NCBI GenBank assembly: GCA_900540955.1
Contig: UQIF01000012.1
Location: 1 to 55,309, forward strand
DNA from: an uncultured Olsenella sp.
GTDB taxonomy: Bacteria > Actinomycetota > Coriobacteriia > Coriobacteriales > Atopobiaceae
Reading direction: 5' to 3'
DNA length: 55,309 nt
Made by a program: the position numbers and the translations under genes. Shown here piece by piece: positions 8,721 to 16,504 of the stretch. Positions within the stretch are counted from its first letter, which is position 1. Every line of letters starts with the position of its first letter. The notes beneath the pieces were generated by a model. It saw nothing but the letters and a program-made list of their open reading frames with translations, was not told the DNA's origin and did no database searches.

Positions 8721-10487
8721 ATGAAGACCGGCAAGAACTTCGCTCGCGTTGCCGTAACGGCGGGCCTCACCGCGGCGATGGCCCTTGGCAATGTCGTCGC
8801 GCCTGCGGCCATGGCGTTCGCGGCGGACGCGGGGTCCACCGTCACGTTTGAGGACGGCGATTACGCGACATCCACGACCTATAAGGGCATCCAGATCTTC
8901 AAGGCGACGGTCACGACGACCGACGGGGCCAAGACGGTGAGCAACATCGATTGGGCAAGCAACGACGTCGAGGCGGCCGTGGTGGACGCCATCAAGGCGA
9001 AGGATGACTCTTACACCAGTGAGAACGCGCAGGATGCCGCCGATTGGCTGAACGCCCACGCTGAGGTTACCGGGGCCGACTCGAAGGTCGCGAGCGACAA
9101 CGTCCTGAGCTTGATCGCCGACAACCTGGATAGCGTGTCCGGCTGGCAGACGACGACCGCGGGCAGCCCGTCCTTTTCTGGCCTCGCTGCCGGCTACTGG
9201 CTGTTCCTCACCGCTGCCGCCGGCACTCCTGACGGCAGCTCGACCGATGCGTTCACCTCTCCCGTCTACGCCGTGATCGACGGCACCAGCACGACGACCG
9301 TCACTCCCAAGAAGGGCGTGCCCACGGTCGAGAAGAAGATCCTCGACGATGCGGATGCCTCCGGCGCCGACATCAAGGTCTCCGATAAATGGAAGGACGT
9401 CGCTGACTCCCAGATCGGCCAAGAGGTCAACTATAAGCTCACCGGCACCATCGCCAGCAACTACGCCACCTTCAGCACCTATGCCTACAAGTTCACGGAC
9501 GTGCTTTCCGGCGGCCTTGACTACGTCAACGACTCGGTTGAGGTGTACGCGGTGAACCATGGCGCCTATACCAAGATCGATGCGAGTAAGTACGACGTTG
9601 CTTGGGCCAACAACACGCTGACGGTGGACTTCAAGGTCGACGGTATCAAGAAGGGCCTCAAGGACGTTGCGGGTGTGGACGCAGACACCCAGATCGTCGT
9701 CTTCTACAAGGCCAGGCTCAACGGCAAAGCCGTGATCGGTAACTCCACTGATGGCAGCAAGGGCGGCAACCCTAACACCGTTACGCTCACGTACTCCAAC
9801 AATCCGTATGCCCAGGGCACGGGCGAGACGATCGAGGACACCGTCGCCGACTTCGCGTTCAAGCTCAACCTCAACAAGGTCGACCAGGGCACCGAGAAGG
9901 GCCTCGCGGGCGCCGTCTTCACCATCCAGTCCGATGACTCGAACACCGCGGGACAGTACGTCGCTTCGAAGGACGCTGCGGGCGTTGTCGCGGGCCAGCT
10001 CGTGACCTGGCCCGACGCCAACAACCTTCCCGATTACGTGAAATTCACATCCAACAACGACGGCAAGATCGCCGTCTCCGGCCTCGACGCCGGCTCCTAC
10101 AAGGTGACCGAGGTCCAGGCCCCCGGCGATGCCTACACCAAGGCCAAACCCTTCACCTTCACCATCAAAGCGGACTATGAGGACAAGACGGCGATGAAGG
10201 TGACGAGCCTTACGGCGGCGGTTTCCGAGTCCGAAAAGGGCCGCACCGACATCGCCTTCGGCACGCTTGACGGCAAAGCCGGCGACCACACGCTGACCGG
10301 CGTGGAGGGCACCGGCACCGACGCCGACGCCGGCGAGGTCACCATCAATGTCGGCAACGCCAAGTCCGTGGGCCTTCCCACCACCGGCCTTGACGGCGTG
10401 ACGCTCACCTGGGTCGCCGGCGGCGCCGTGCTCGTCATCGGTGTGGCGCACCTCATCCGCAGCCGCCGCGAGGAGTTCGAGGAGTAA
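8721..10487 (+). CDS. Major pilin (SpaA-type backbone subunit, LPTTG)
   Basis: This 588-residue protein is the likely polymerised pilus shaft subunit. It has a signal peptide ending around AMAFA. The lysine-containing stretch VTPKKGVPTVEKK has the position and character of a pilin motif, whose lysine a class C sortase joins to the next subunit. A D2 isopeptide domain (about residues 200-370) and a SpaA/Cna-B domain (about 375-480) follow, then LPTTG, a transmembrane helix and RSRREEFEE. It is separated from the preceding gene by about 137 bases and has only a weak site (AGAAAGAG) before the ATG. A strong hairpin follows it, consistent with higher expression than the sortase. Confidence 0.88.
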   Translation: MKTGKNFARVAVTAGLTAAMALGNVVAPAAMAFAADAGSTVTFEDGDYATSTTYKGIQIFKATVTTTDGAKTVSNIDWASNDVEAAVVDAIKAKDDSYTSENAQDAADWLNAHAEVTGADSKVASDNVLSLIADNLDSVSGWQTTTAGSPSFSGLAAGYWLFLTAAAGTPDGSSTDAFTSPVYAVIDGTSTTTVTPKKGVPTVEKKILDDADASGADIKVSDKWKDVADSQIGQEVNYKLTGTIASNYATFSTYAYKFTDVLSGGLDYVNDSVEVYAVNHGAYTKIDASKYDVAWANNTLTVDFKVDGIKKGLKDVAGVDADTQIVVFYKARLNGKAVIGNSTDGSKGGNPNTVTLTYSNNPYAQGTGETIEDTVADFAFKLNLNKVDQGTEKGLAGAVFTIQSDDSNTAGQYVASKDAAGVVAGQLVTWPDANNLPDYVKFTSNNDGKIAVSGLDAGSYKVTEVQAPGDAYTKAKPFTFTIKADYEDKTAMKVTSLTAAVSESEKGRTDIAFGTLDGKAGDHTLTGVEGTGTDADAGEVTINVGNAKSVGLPTTGLDGVTLTWVAGGAVLVIGVAHLIRSRREEFEE

Positions 10488-10539
10488 GCTTCTCCTCGAC
10501 ATTCCGCTGTATTGAGCGGGCTTCTTGCTGTTTTGCGAG

Positions 10540-10574
10540 GCGAGGCCCCGCGGCTTCGATCCGCGGGGCCTCGC
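10540..10574 (+). terminator. Hairpin between major pilin and sortase
   Basis: A perfect 14-base stem (10540-10553 with 10561-10574) and a 7-base loop are followed by TCTTTGG. The T tract is weak, so it may only attenuate. That would let the sortase be expressed at a lower level than the pilin. Confidence 0.7.
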
Positions 10575-10674
10575 TCTTTGGGCGACGGCGTGCCTCCTGC
10601 CCGACGCGCGCCGTCGCCTGCGCGTCAGCACCACCCACATGTCCCCAGCGACCGACGTCGGAGGCGCCGATCCG

Positions 10675-11595
10675 ATGAAACACCAAGACAAGCGCAACTC
10701 GACGGGAGTCCCCGCCCCAAGCAGCAAGAAGGGCCGTAGGCGCCTGCCGCGCTGGGCCGACCGGCTCATCACCATGGCCGTCATCCTCGTCGGCGTCGGC
10801 CTCATGGTATGGCCCTGGGTTCTCGACCGGCTCGAGACGTCGGGCGTCTTCAACCAGATCAGCGCCGTGTCCAGCACGGTGGATGCCCTTCCCGAGGAGG
10901 AGCGGGAGCGGATTTTGCTTCAGGCGCGCTCATATAACGAGCTGCTCGCCGGCGAGAGCCCCGAGCTTCCCGCCGATGAGGTCGAATCCTACGACAGGCA
11001 GCTCATATTCGACCGCGACCCCATGATGAGCTGGGCCGAGATCCCCTCCATCAACGTGAGCATGCCCATCTACCACGGCACGAGCGAAGAAGTGCTCATG
11101 GCGGGCGTCGGCCACCTGGAGGGAACGAGCCTGCCCGTGGGCGGGGCATCCACGCACTGCGTGCTCACGGCCCACTCCGGCATGCGCAACCTCAGCATGT
11201 TCGATGACATTCATGCGTTGAAAGAGGGCGACCTTGTCCTTCTTCACACCTTGAACCAGACGCTCGCGTACAAGGTGACGGGTTCTGAGGTCGTGTGGCC
11301 CGATGAGGTCGGGTCACTCGGCATCGAGCCGGGGGCCGACAAGCTTACGCTCGTGACCTGCACGCCCTACGGCATGAACGACCACCGACTGCTCGTGCAC
11401 TGCGAGCGCACCGAGTACGTCGAGCAGGAGGTGGCCGAGCAGAAGAGCCTCTCGGCGCGGCACTGGGGCAAGCGCGAGGTCGCCGCCCTCGTCGTCGCTG
11501 CCGCCTTGGCGCTAGTCGCCCTGGACGTCGTCATCCACCGGCTCCGCCGACGTCGCCGGCGGAGCCGAGACGGCTCTACCAGCGGTGGCCGGTGA
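10675..11595 (+). CDS. Class C (pilus-polymerising) sortase
   Basis: This transpeptidase links pilin subunits by isopeptide bonds at the outer face of the membrane. It has 306 residues with a membrane helix at about 26-48 and a second one near the C-terminus (about 272-290) followed by an arginine-rich tail, typical of class C. The catalytic His167 (TAHSG), Cys229 (TLVTC) and Arg238 (NDHR) are all present. A lid-type DP motif lies near residue 115. The ATG at 10675 is chosen because GGAGG lies ten bases upstream; longer frames reach back into the terminator. It is the only sortase seen, so all three pilins probably use it, and wall anchoring probably depends on a class A enzyme elsewhere. Confidence 0.92.
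   Translation: MKHQDKRNSTGVPAPSSKKGRRRLPRWADRLITMAVILVGVGLMVWPWVLDRLETSGVFNQISAVSSTVDALPEEERERILLQARSYNELLAGESPELPADEVESYDRQLIFDRDPMMSWAEIPSINVSMPIYHGTSEEVLMAGVGHLEGTSLPVGGASTHCVLTAHSGMRNLSMFDDIHALKEGDLVLLHTLNQTLAYKVTGSEVVWPDEVGSLGIEPGADKLTLVTCTPYGMNDHRLLVHCERTEYVEQEVAEQKSLSARHWGKREVAALVVAAALALVALDVVIHRLRRRRRRSRDGSTSGGR
11539..11567. terminator. Hairpin in the 3' end of the sortase gene
   Basis: An 11-base perfect stem (CGGCTCCGCCG at 11539-11549, complement at 11557-11567) lies within the last codons of the sortase and just beyond the stop of the opposing small gene. There is no T tract. It could end the minus-strand transcript. Confidence 0.35.
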
Positions 11596-11665
11596 AGCGG
11601 CCGTCGTCGAGGATGACGGCGAGTCCGACGATGGCGACGACGGCGATGAACAGGAGCTTCTTCAT
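11576..11665 (-). CDS. Possible 29-residue single-pass membrane peptide
   Basis: This very small open frame on the minus strand begins MKKLLFIAVVAIVGLAVIL and ends DDGRFTGHRW. It has a basic start, one hydrophobic helix and a short polar tail. A good ribosome site (GGGAGG) lies six bases before the ATG. It overlaps the last 20 bases of the sortase gene in the opposite orientation. Codon use (GCC, GTC, ATC) is like the neighbouring genes. It could be a chance frame, but the combination of ribosome site and membrane helix is suggestive. The function is unknown. Confidence 0.45.
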   Translation of the reverse strand: MKKLLFIAVVAIVGLAVILDDGRFTGHRW

Positions 11666-11779
11666 GGCGGGCCTCCCTTGGGCGGGGTAGTTCTTATGAC
11701 AACAAGAGCATCCCTCGCGGGCGGGCCTGGTGCCATCTGTCTGCCTTACTTCTTCCTTTCAACTCCGTAAGCCACCGCC

Positions 11780-11864
11780 TGGGACAAAAGGGACGGGGGA
11801 TTTTGTCCCAAAACGTGGAGCGCCTCCATAAGTTGGGACAAAATCCCCCGTCCCTTTTGTCCCA
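11780..11864. repeat. Palindromic intergenic repeat A, complete copy
   Basis: Two perfect 32-base inverted arms (11780-11811 and 11833-11864) flank a 21-base loop containing GTGGAGC. This is the most complete member of the family also seen at 1-70 and 2554-2585. It occupies most of the interval between the pilus locus and gatC. No gene is visible in 11666-11965. Confidence 0.92.
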
Positions 11865-11927
11865 GGGTTTCGAGTCCGTAAGGTAACGCACGGCATGCCC
11901 GCGCGCCCGCGCCCGCGCACCTCGCCT

Positions 11928-11933
11928 TACAAT
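11928..11933 (+). promoter_or_regulatory. Possible -10 element for gatCAB
   Basis: TACAAT lies about 33 bases before the gatC ATG, in front of the ribosome site AGGAGG. No convincing -35 element is visible, so this is a weak call. Confidence 0.3.
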
Positions 11934-11965
11934 ATCCGGGTTCACACGCTAGACAGGAGGACCAT

Positions 11966-12280
11966 ATGGCTCTTCGAAAGGAAGACGTCGCGGGCATCGC
12001 CGACTACGCGCGCATCGCCCTGACCGACGCCGAGCTCGACGAGATGACCACGTACATGAACGAGGCCGTCGATCTGCTCGAGCCCATCCGCGAATACGAC
12101 CTCGAGGGCGTCGAGCCCACGTTCCACCCCATCGGAGACCTCTCCAACGTCATGGGCGCCGACGTCGCGGACGACCCGCGCGCCCTGCCCATCGACGTCG
12201 CCCTGAAGAACGCCGGCGCCTCGCGCGAACGCTATTTCCGCGTCCCGTCCATCCTGGGCACCGAGGGGGGCGACCGCTAA
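11966..12280 (+). CDS. gatC: Asp/Glu-tRNA amidotransferase subunit C
   Basis: This is the small stabilising subunit of the GatCAB complex, which converts misacylated Glu-tRNA(Gln) and/or Asp-tRNA(Asn) into the correct aminoacyl-tRNA in the cytoplasm. The 104-residue length is typical. The N-terminal helix (DVAGIADYARIALTDAEL) and the conserved acidic tail region (EPTFHPI..LSNVMGADV) match the family. The ATG follows AGGAGG. The stop and the gatA start overlap in TAATG, so the genes are translationally coupled. Confidence 0.95.
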   Translation: MALRKEDVAGIADYARIALTDAELDEMTTYMNEAVDLLEPIREYDLEGVEPTFHPIGDLSNVMGADVADDPRALPIDVALKNAGASRERYFRVPSILGTEGGDR

Positions 12281-13773
12281 TGGCGAACCTCGACACGCTT
12301 TCCGCCGCCCAGATCGCCGCCGGCGTCGCCGCGGGCGAGTTCAGCGCCGAGGACGTGGCCCGCGCCTCCCTCGCCGCCATCGAGGCGCGCGAGCCTGAGG
12401 TCCAGGCCTTCCTGGAGGTCTCCTCCGAGCTCGCCCTCGCCGCCGCCCGCGCCACCGACGCCGCCCGCGCGGCGGGCAAGGCCCTCGGCCCGCTCGCCGG
12501 CGTGCCCGTGGCCTTCAAGGACAACATGCACCTCGTGGGCACCCGCACCACCTGCGCCTCCCGCATGCTCGAGAACTACGAGTCCACCTTCACGGCCACC
12601 TGCGTCCAGCGCATGCTCGATGCGGGCGCCACGCCCATGGGCAAGGCCAACATGGACGAGTTCGCCTTCGGCTCCTCCACGGAGTCCTCGGCCTTCCACC
12701 GCACGAACAACCCCTGGGACACCGAGCGCGTCCCCGGCGGCTCCTCGGGCGGCTCGGCCGCGGCCGTGGCCGCCGGCGAGGTCACGCTCTCGCTCGGCTC
12801 GGACACCGGCGGCTCTATCCGCCAGCCCGCGAGCCTGTGCGGCGTCGTCGGCATGAAGCCCACCTACGGCGCGGTCTCCCGTTACGGCGTCGTGGCCTTC
12901 GGCAGCTCGCTCGACCAGGTCGGCCCCTTCGGCCGCCGCGTCGAGGACGTCGCCCTTGCCATGAACGCGCTCGTGGCCGCCGGCCGCGACCCCTACGACT
13001 CCACCTCGCAGGACTGCCCGGTCGACTTCCTCGAGCACCTCGAGGACTCCGTCGAGGGCAAGAAGGTCGGCGTCGTGCCGGCCCTCATGGAGGCCGCCGG
13101 CCTCACCGGCGAGGTCAAGGCCGCCGTTGAGTCCGCCGCCCGTGCGCTCGCCGACCAGGGGGCCCAGATCGTCGAGGTCGAGCTTCCCAACATCGCCTCT
13201 GCCATCGCCGCCTACTACGTCATCGCCCCGTGCGAGGCGTTCTCCAACCTCGCCCGCTTCGACGGCGTGCGCTACGGCTACCAGGAGCCCGGCTGCGCGA
13301 ACCTCGCCGAGCAGACCTCGAAGAGCCGCGCCCACGGCTTCGGCGAGGAGGCCAAGCGCCGCCAGATGCTCGGCGCCTATCTGCTCTCCTCGGGCACCTA
13401 CGACAAGTACTACTACCCGGCCCAGCAGGTTCGCACCCTCATCACGCAGGACTACGCGCGCGCCTACGAGCAGTGCGACGTCATCCTCATGCCCGCCTCG
13501 CCGCGCACCGCGTTCAAGTTCGGCGAGATCTCGGACCCCACGCAGATGTACGCGTCCGACATGTTCACGATCTCGAACAACATCGCCGGCAACGGCGGCA
13601 TCTCGGTCCCGCTGGGCCTGGGCGCCGACTACGGCCTGCCCGTCTCGGCGCAGCTGCAGGGCCCCGCGTTCAAGGACCGCTCGCTTCTGCAGTTCGCCCG
13701 CGCCATCGAGCGCGGCTTCACCGCCGCCGGCGCCGTCGCGCCCGACTTCGCCGGGAAGGGGGGTGAGCTCTAG
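12280..13773 (+). CDS. gatA: Asp/Glu-tRNA amidotransferase subunit A
   Basis: This is the amidase subunit of GatCAB: it hydrolyses glutamine and supplies ammonia to GatB. The 497-residue protein carries the amidase-signature Ser-cisSer-Lys triad as Lys80 (VAFKDN), Ser155 (GGSSGGS) and Ser179 (DTGGSIRQP). It also has the C-terminal motif NIAGNGGISVPLG. The ATG overlaps the gatC stop and the stop overlaps the gatB GTG, giving a tight three-gene operon. Nothing is abnormal. Confidence 0.97.
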   Translation: MANLDTLSAAQIAAGVAAGEFSAEDVARASLAAIEAREPEVQAFLEVSSELALAAARATDAARAAGKALGPLAGVPVAFKDNMHLVGTRTTCASRMLENYESTFTATCVQRMLDAGATPMGKANMDEFAFGSSTESSAFHRTNNPWDTERVPGGSSGGSAAAVAAGEVTLSLGSDTGGSIRQPASLCGVVGMKPTYGAVSRYGVVAFGSSLDQVGPFGRRVEDVALAMNALVAAGRDPYDSTSQDCPVDFLEHLEDSVEGKKVGVVPALMEAAGLTGEVKAAVESAARALADQGAQIVEVELPNIASAIAAYYVIAPCEAFSNLARFDGVRYGYQEPGCANLAEQTSKSRAHGFGEEAKRRQMLGAYLLSSGTYDKYYYPAQQVRTLITQDYARAYEQCDVILMPASPRTAFKFGEISDPTQMYASDMFTISNNIAGNGGISVPLGLGADYGLPVSAQLQGPAFKDRSLLQFARAIERGFTAAGAVAPDFAGKGGEL

Positions 13774-15329
13774 TGAAGAAGCTCGCCGAGGTCCTCAAGG
13801 ACTGGGAGGCCGTCATCGGCCTCGAGGTGCACACCGAGCTCACCGCGCTCGACACGAAGATGTTCTGCAACTGCCGCCTGTCGCACGACGACGAGCCGAA
13901 CACCAACGTCTGCCCCGTGTGCCTGGGCATGCCGGGTGCCCTGCCCGTGCCCAACCGCCGCGCCATCGAGTCCATCGTCATGGCGGGCCTGGCCACGAAC
14001 TGCCAGATCCAGAAGCACTCGATGTTCTACCGCAAGCACTACTTCTATCCCGACATGGCCAAGAACTTCCAGACCACGCAGGGCCCCGTCGCGTTCGCCA
14101 TGTACGGCCACCTCGACCTCGAGGTTTCCGGCCAGGGCGCCGACGAGCGCCCCGACCACGTCGAGACGGGCAACGTCGCCCCCGGCGGCATGGAGGCCGC
14201 TGCCCCCGTCGTCATCGACAAGAACGCCGACGGCTCCTACACCACGCCCATCCGCATCTTCCGCATCCACATGGAGGAGGACGCCGCAAAGATGGTGCAC
14301 GTGGGCGGCGAGGAGGGCCGCATCGGCGGCGCGGCCGAGTCCCTCATCGACTACAACCGTTGCGGCACCCCGCTGATCGAGCTCGTCACCGAGCCCGACC
14401 TGCGCACGCCCGAGGAGGCGCGCCTCTTTATGGAGAAGCTGCGCCAGACGTTCCTCACGCTCGGGATCTCGGACTGCTCGCTCGAGAACGGCTCCATGCG
14501 CTGCGACGGCAACGTGAGCCTGCGCCGCCGCGGCACCACCGCGCTCGGCACCAAGACCGAGATGAAGAACATCAACTCCTTCAAGAGCCTCCACGACGCG
14601 CTTGAGTACGAGATCTGCCGACAGGCGGAGGTGCTCGAGGAGGGCGGCATCATCTACCAAGAAACCCGCCACTGGGAGCCGTCGCGCCGCCGCACCATCG
14701 TCATGCGCGTCAAGGAGACCGCCGACGACTACCGCCTGTTCCCCGACCCGGACCTCGCGCCCTTCGACCTCACCGACGAGTTCATCGAGGCCGCCCGCGC
14801 CCGCATCCCGGAGCTGCCGGACGCCAAGCGCGACCGCTATATGGCGGAGTTCGGCCTGAAGCGCGCCGACGCCGCCCAGCTCGCGGGCGACCCCGCGGTC
14901 GCTGCATTCTTTGAGGAGGCTGTCGCGGGCGCCGACGCGAAGGCCGTGCCCACCGTGGGCAACGTCATGGTCAACCTCGTGCCCAGCTACGACGCGCTGA
15001 CCCCCGCGCAGGTGCGCTCGATCTCGGCGCTTCTTGCCACCGACGCCATCACCTTCGCGCAGGCCCGCGAGGTCCTCGACGCCGTCAACGGCACCGACGA
15101 GGACCCCGAGCGCGTCGTCGATGAGCGCGGCATGCGCCAGGTCACCGACACCGGCGCGCTCGAGCCCATCGTCGACGAGGTGCTCGCCCGCTGCGCCGAC
15201 CAGGCCCAGCAGTACCGCGACGGCAACAAGAAGGTCATCGGCTTCCTCGTCGGCCAGTGCATGAAGGCGGCCAAGGGCTCCGGCAACCCGAAGCTCTTCA
15301 ACCAGCTGCTGGCGCAGAAGCTCTCCTAG
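13773..15329 (+). CDS. gatB: Asp/Glu-tRNA amidotransferase subunit B
   Basis: This is the tRNA-binding and kinase/transamidase subunit of GatCAB. The 518-residue protein contains the GatB signature around residues 10-60 (GLEVHTEL, FCNC, PNTNVCPVCLGMPGALPV) and the catalytic-domain stretch EMKNINSF. A helical YqeY/GatB C-terminal domain runs from about 370 to 518. The start is a GTG that overlaps the gatA stop (TAGTG). It is the last gene of the operon and is followed by hairpin repeats that probably end transcription. Confidence 0.97.
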   Translation: MKKLAEVLKDWEAVIGLEVHTELTALDTKMFCNCRLSHDDEPNTNVCPVCLGMPGALPVPNRRAIESIVMAGLATNCQIQKHSMFYRKHYFYPDMAKNFQTTQGPVAFAMYGHLDLEVSGQGADERPDHVETGNVAPGGMEAAAPVVIDKNADGSYTTPIRIFRIHMEEDAAKMVHVGGEEGRIGGAAESLIDYNRCGTPLIELVTEPDLRTPEEARLFMEKLRQTFLTLGISDCSLENGSMRCDGNVSLRRRGTTALGTKTEMKNINSFKSLHDALEYEICRQAEVLEEGGIIYQETRHWEPSRRRTIVMRVKETADDYRLFPDPDLAPFDLTDEFIEAARARIPELPDAKRDRYMAEFGLKRADAAQLAGDPAVAAFFEEAVAGADAKAVPTVGNVMVNLVPSYDALTPAQVRSISALLATDAITFAQAREVLDAVNGTDEDPERVVDERGMRQVTDTGALEPIVDEVLARCADQAQQYRDGNKKVIGFLVGQCMKAAKGSGNPKLFNQLLAQKLS

Positions 15330-15339
15330 GGGCGGCGCT

Positions 15340-15490
15340 CGGCGCGCTAAGAAACGCGCAGTTCCAGCCCCGTCGACCCACGCCGCGCTAAGATACGCGC
15401 AGTTCCAGCCCCGCTGGGCGTTGATTTGCGAAGAAACCCCGGGTTCCAGCCCTGTTTGAGCGGCTGGAACCCGGGGTTTCTTCGCGCTTG
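15340..15490. repeat. Cluster of repeat B (CTAAGAAAC...TTCCAGCCC) with a 24-base-stem hairpin
   Basis: Three direct copies of a short unit (variants of GCTAAGAAACCGCAGTTCCAGCCCC) are followed by an inverted copy. The last pair forms a perfect 24-base stem (15428-15451 with 15462-15485) around a 10-base loop. It probably terminates gatCAB. The same family recurs at 21783, 22975, 24910 and 48610. No gene is visible between 15330 and 15705. Confidence 0.88.
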
Positions 15491-15615
15491 CGATCTCTGC
15501 GCGGCTAGGACCACGCGCATCTTGGCGCCTCACGTGCCGGGGTTCCCGATACCCCGGCATCAAGGCGGTGAGCAGCGTAGGGGGAGGAGCGCCGGCGCTT
15601 TTGCCCTTGAATATT

Positions 15616-15632
15616 GTTGACAATGTGTCAAC
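15616..15632. promoter_or_regulatory. TetR-type operator 1 (GTTGACA-atg-TGTCAAC) upstream of hypB
   Basis: A perfect 17-base palindrome lies about 75 bases before hypB. It shares TTGAC-N5-GTCAA, and the preceding TTGAATAtTGTTGACA context, with two sites between the tetR and flavoprotein genes (18345-18359 and 18368-18382). It is probably bound by that TetR protein. Confidence 0.6.
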
Positions 15633-15705
15633 ATAGGAGCTGACGGAATGAACGCCAGGCCAGGCACGCGATGTCGCTCGCCTGACGAACGAAAAGGGGC
15701 AGTGT

Positions 15706-16392
15706 ATGGAAGACGTGCGGGTGCTGGAGATCAAACAAAGCGTGTTTGCGAACAACGATGCCCATGCCGATGAGCTGCGCGAGCGCTTGCGCGCGCAGGG
15801 GACATTCCTGCTCAACCTGATGTCGAGCCCGGGCTCGGGCAAGACCACGACGCTCACGCGCACGATCGAGGCCCTGCGCGACAAGATGTCCCTGGCTGTC
15901 ATGGAGGCGGATATCGATTCGGACGTCGACGCACAGACGATCGCCAAGACCGGCGCCCGCGCCATCCAGCTTCATACCGGCGGCATGTGCCACCTGGACG
16001 CTTACATGACGGAACAGGGCCTGGATGCGCTTCTCGGCGAGGATTCCGAGCACGTTGACCTGGCGATTCTCGAGAACGTTGGCAACTTGGTCTGCCCCGC
16101 GGAGTTCGACACGGGGGCCTGCGCCAACGCGATGATCCTCTCGGTGCCCGAGGGCGACGATAAGCCGCTCAAGTACCCGCTCATGTTCTCGATCTGCGAC
16201 GTTGTGCTTATCAACAAGATCGACGCGCTGCCGATATTCGACACCTTTAGCATGGAGCGCGCGCGTGAGAACATCCTTATGCGCAATCCCGACGCCACCA
16301 TCATTCCCATCTGCGCGAAGACGGGCGAGGGAATCGATCAGTGGACCCAATGGCTTCGCGACCGCGTGGCCGCATGGAAAGCCGGCGCGTAG
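15706..16392 (+). CDS. hypB: Hydrogenase nickel-incorporation GTPase HypB
   Basis: This GTPase helps HypA deliver nickel to [NiFe] hydrogenase, and in some bacteria to other nickel enzymes, in the cytoplasm. The 228-residue protein has a P-loop SSPGSGKTT (Lys46), the metal-site pair Cys95-His96 in GGMCHLDA, the switch region ENVGNLVCPAEFD and the guanine-specificity motif NKID. It lacks the histidine-rich N-terminus of nickel-storing HypBs. The ATG follows AAAGGGG. The gene is single, has its own palindromic operator, and converges on a membrane-protein gene with a shared terminator. The partner hypA lies about 5 kb away. No hydrogenase structural gene is in the window. Confidence 0.95.
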   Translation: MEDVRVLEIKQSVFANNDAHADELRERLRAQGTFLLNLMSSPGSGKTTTLTRTIEALRDKMSLAVMEADIDSDVDAQTIAKTGARAIQLHTGGMCHLDAYMTEQGLDALLGEDSEHVDLAILENVGNLVCPAEFDTGACANAMILSVPEGDDKPLKYPLMFSICDVVLINKIDALPIFDTFSMERARENILMRNPDATIIPICAKTGEGIDQWTQWLRDRVAAWKAGA

Positions 16393-16419
16393 ACTGCGGA
16401 GATTGACACATTCGATGCA

Positions 16420-16457
16420 AAGAGCCCAGGAAAGCGGAGTTGCTTTCCTGGGCTCTT
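16420..16457. terminator. Bidirectional terminator between hypB and the membrane-protein gene
   Basis: A perfect 16-base stem (16420-16435 with 16442-16457) with a 6-base loop lies in the convergent gap. AAG at one edge and CTTCTC at the other give modest T tracts in both directions. Confidence 0.8.
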
Positions 16458-16504
16458 CTCAAGGTTGCCTGGCAATTCGCTGCCGGCCTTGCGCGGGCGA
16501 GGCC

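Noticed and set aside
15648..15773. Possible 41-codon upstream frame before hypB with an AGGAG site
   Set aside because: It overlaps hypB out of frame, and its translation is arginine-rich with no recognisable feature. It is probably chance, though a regulatory uORF cannot be excluded.
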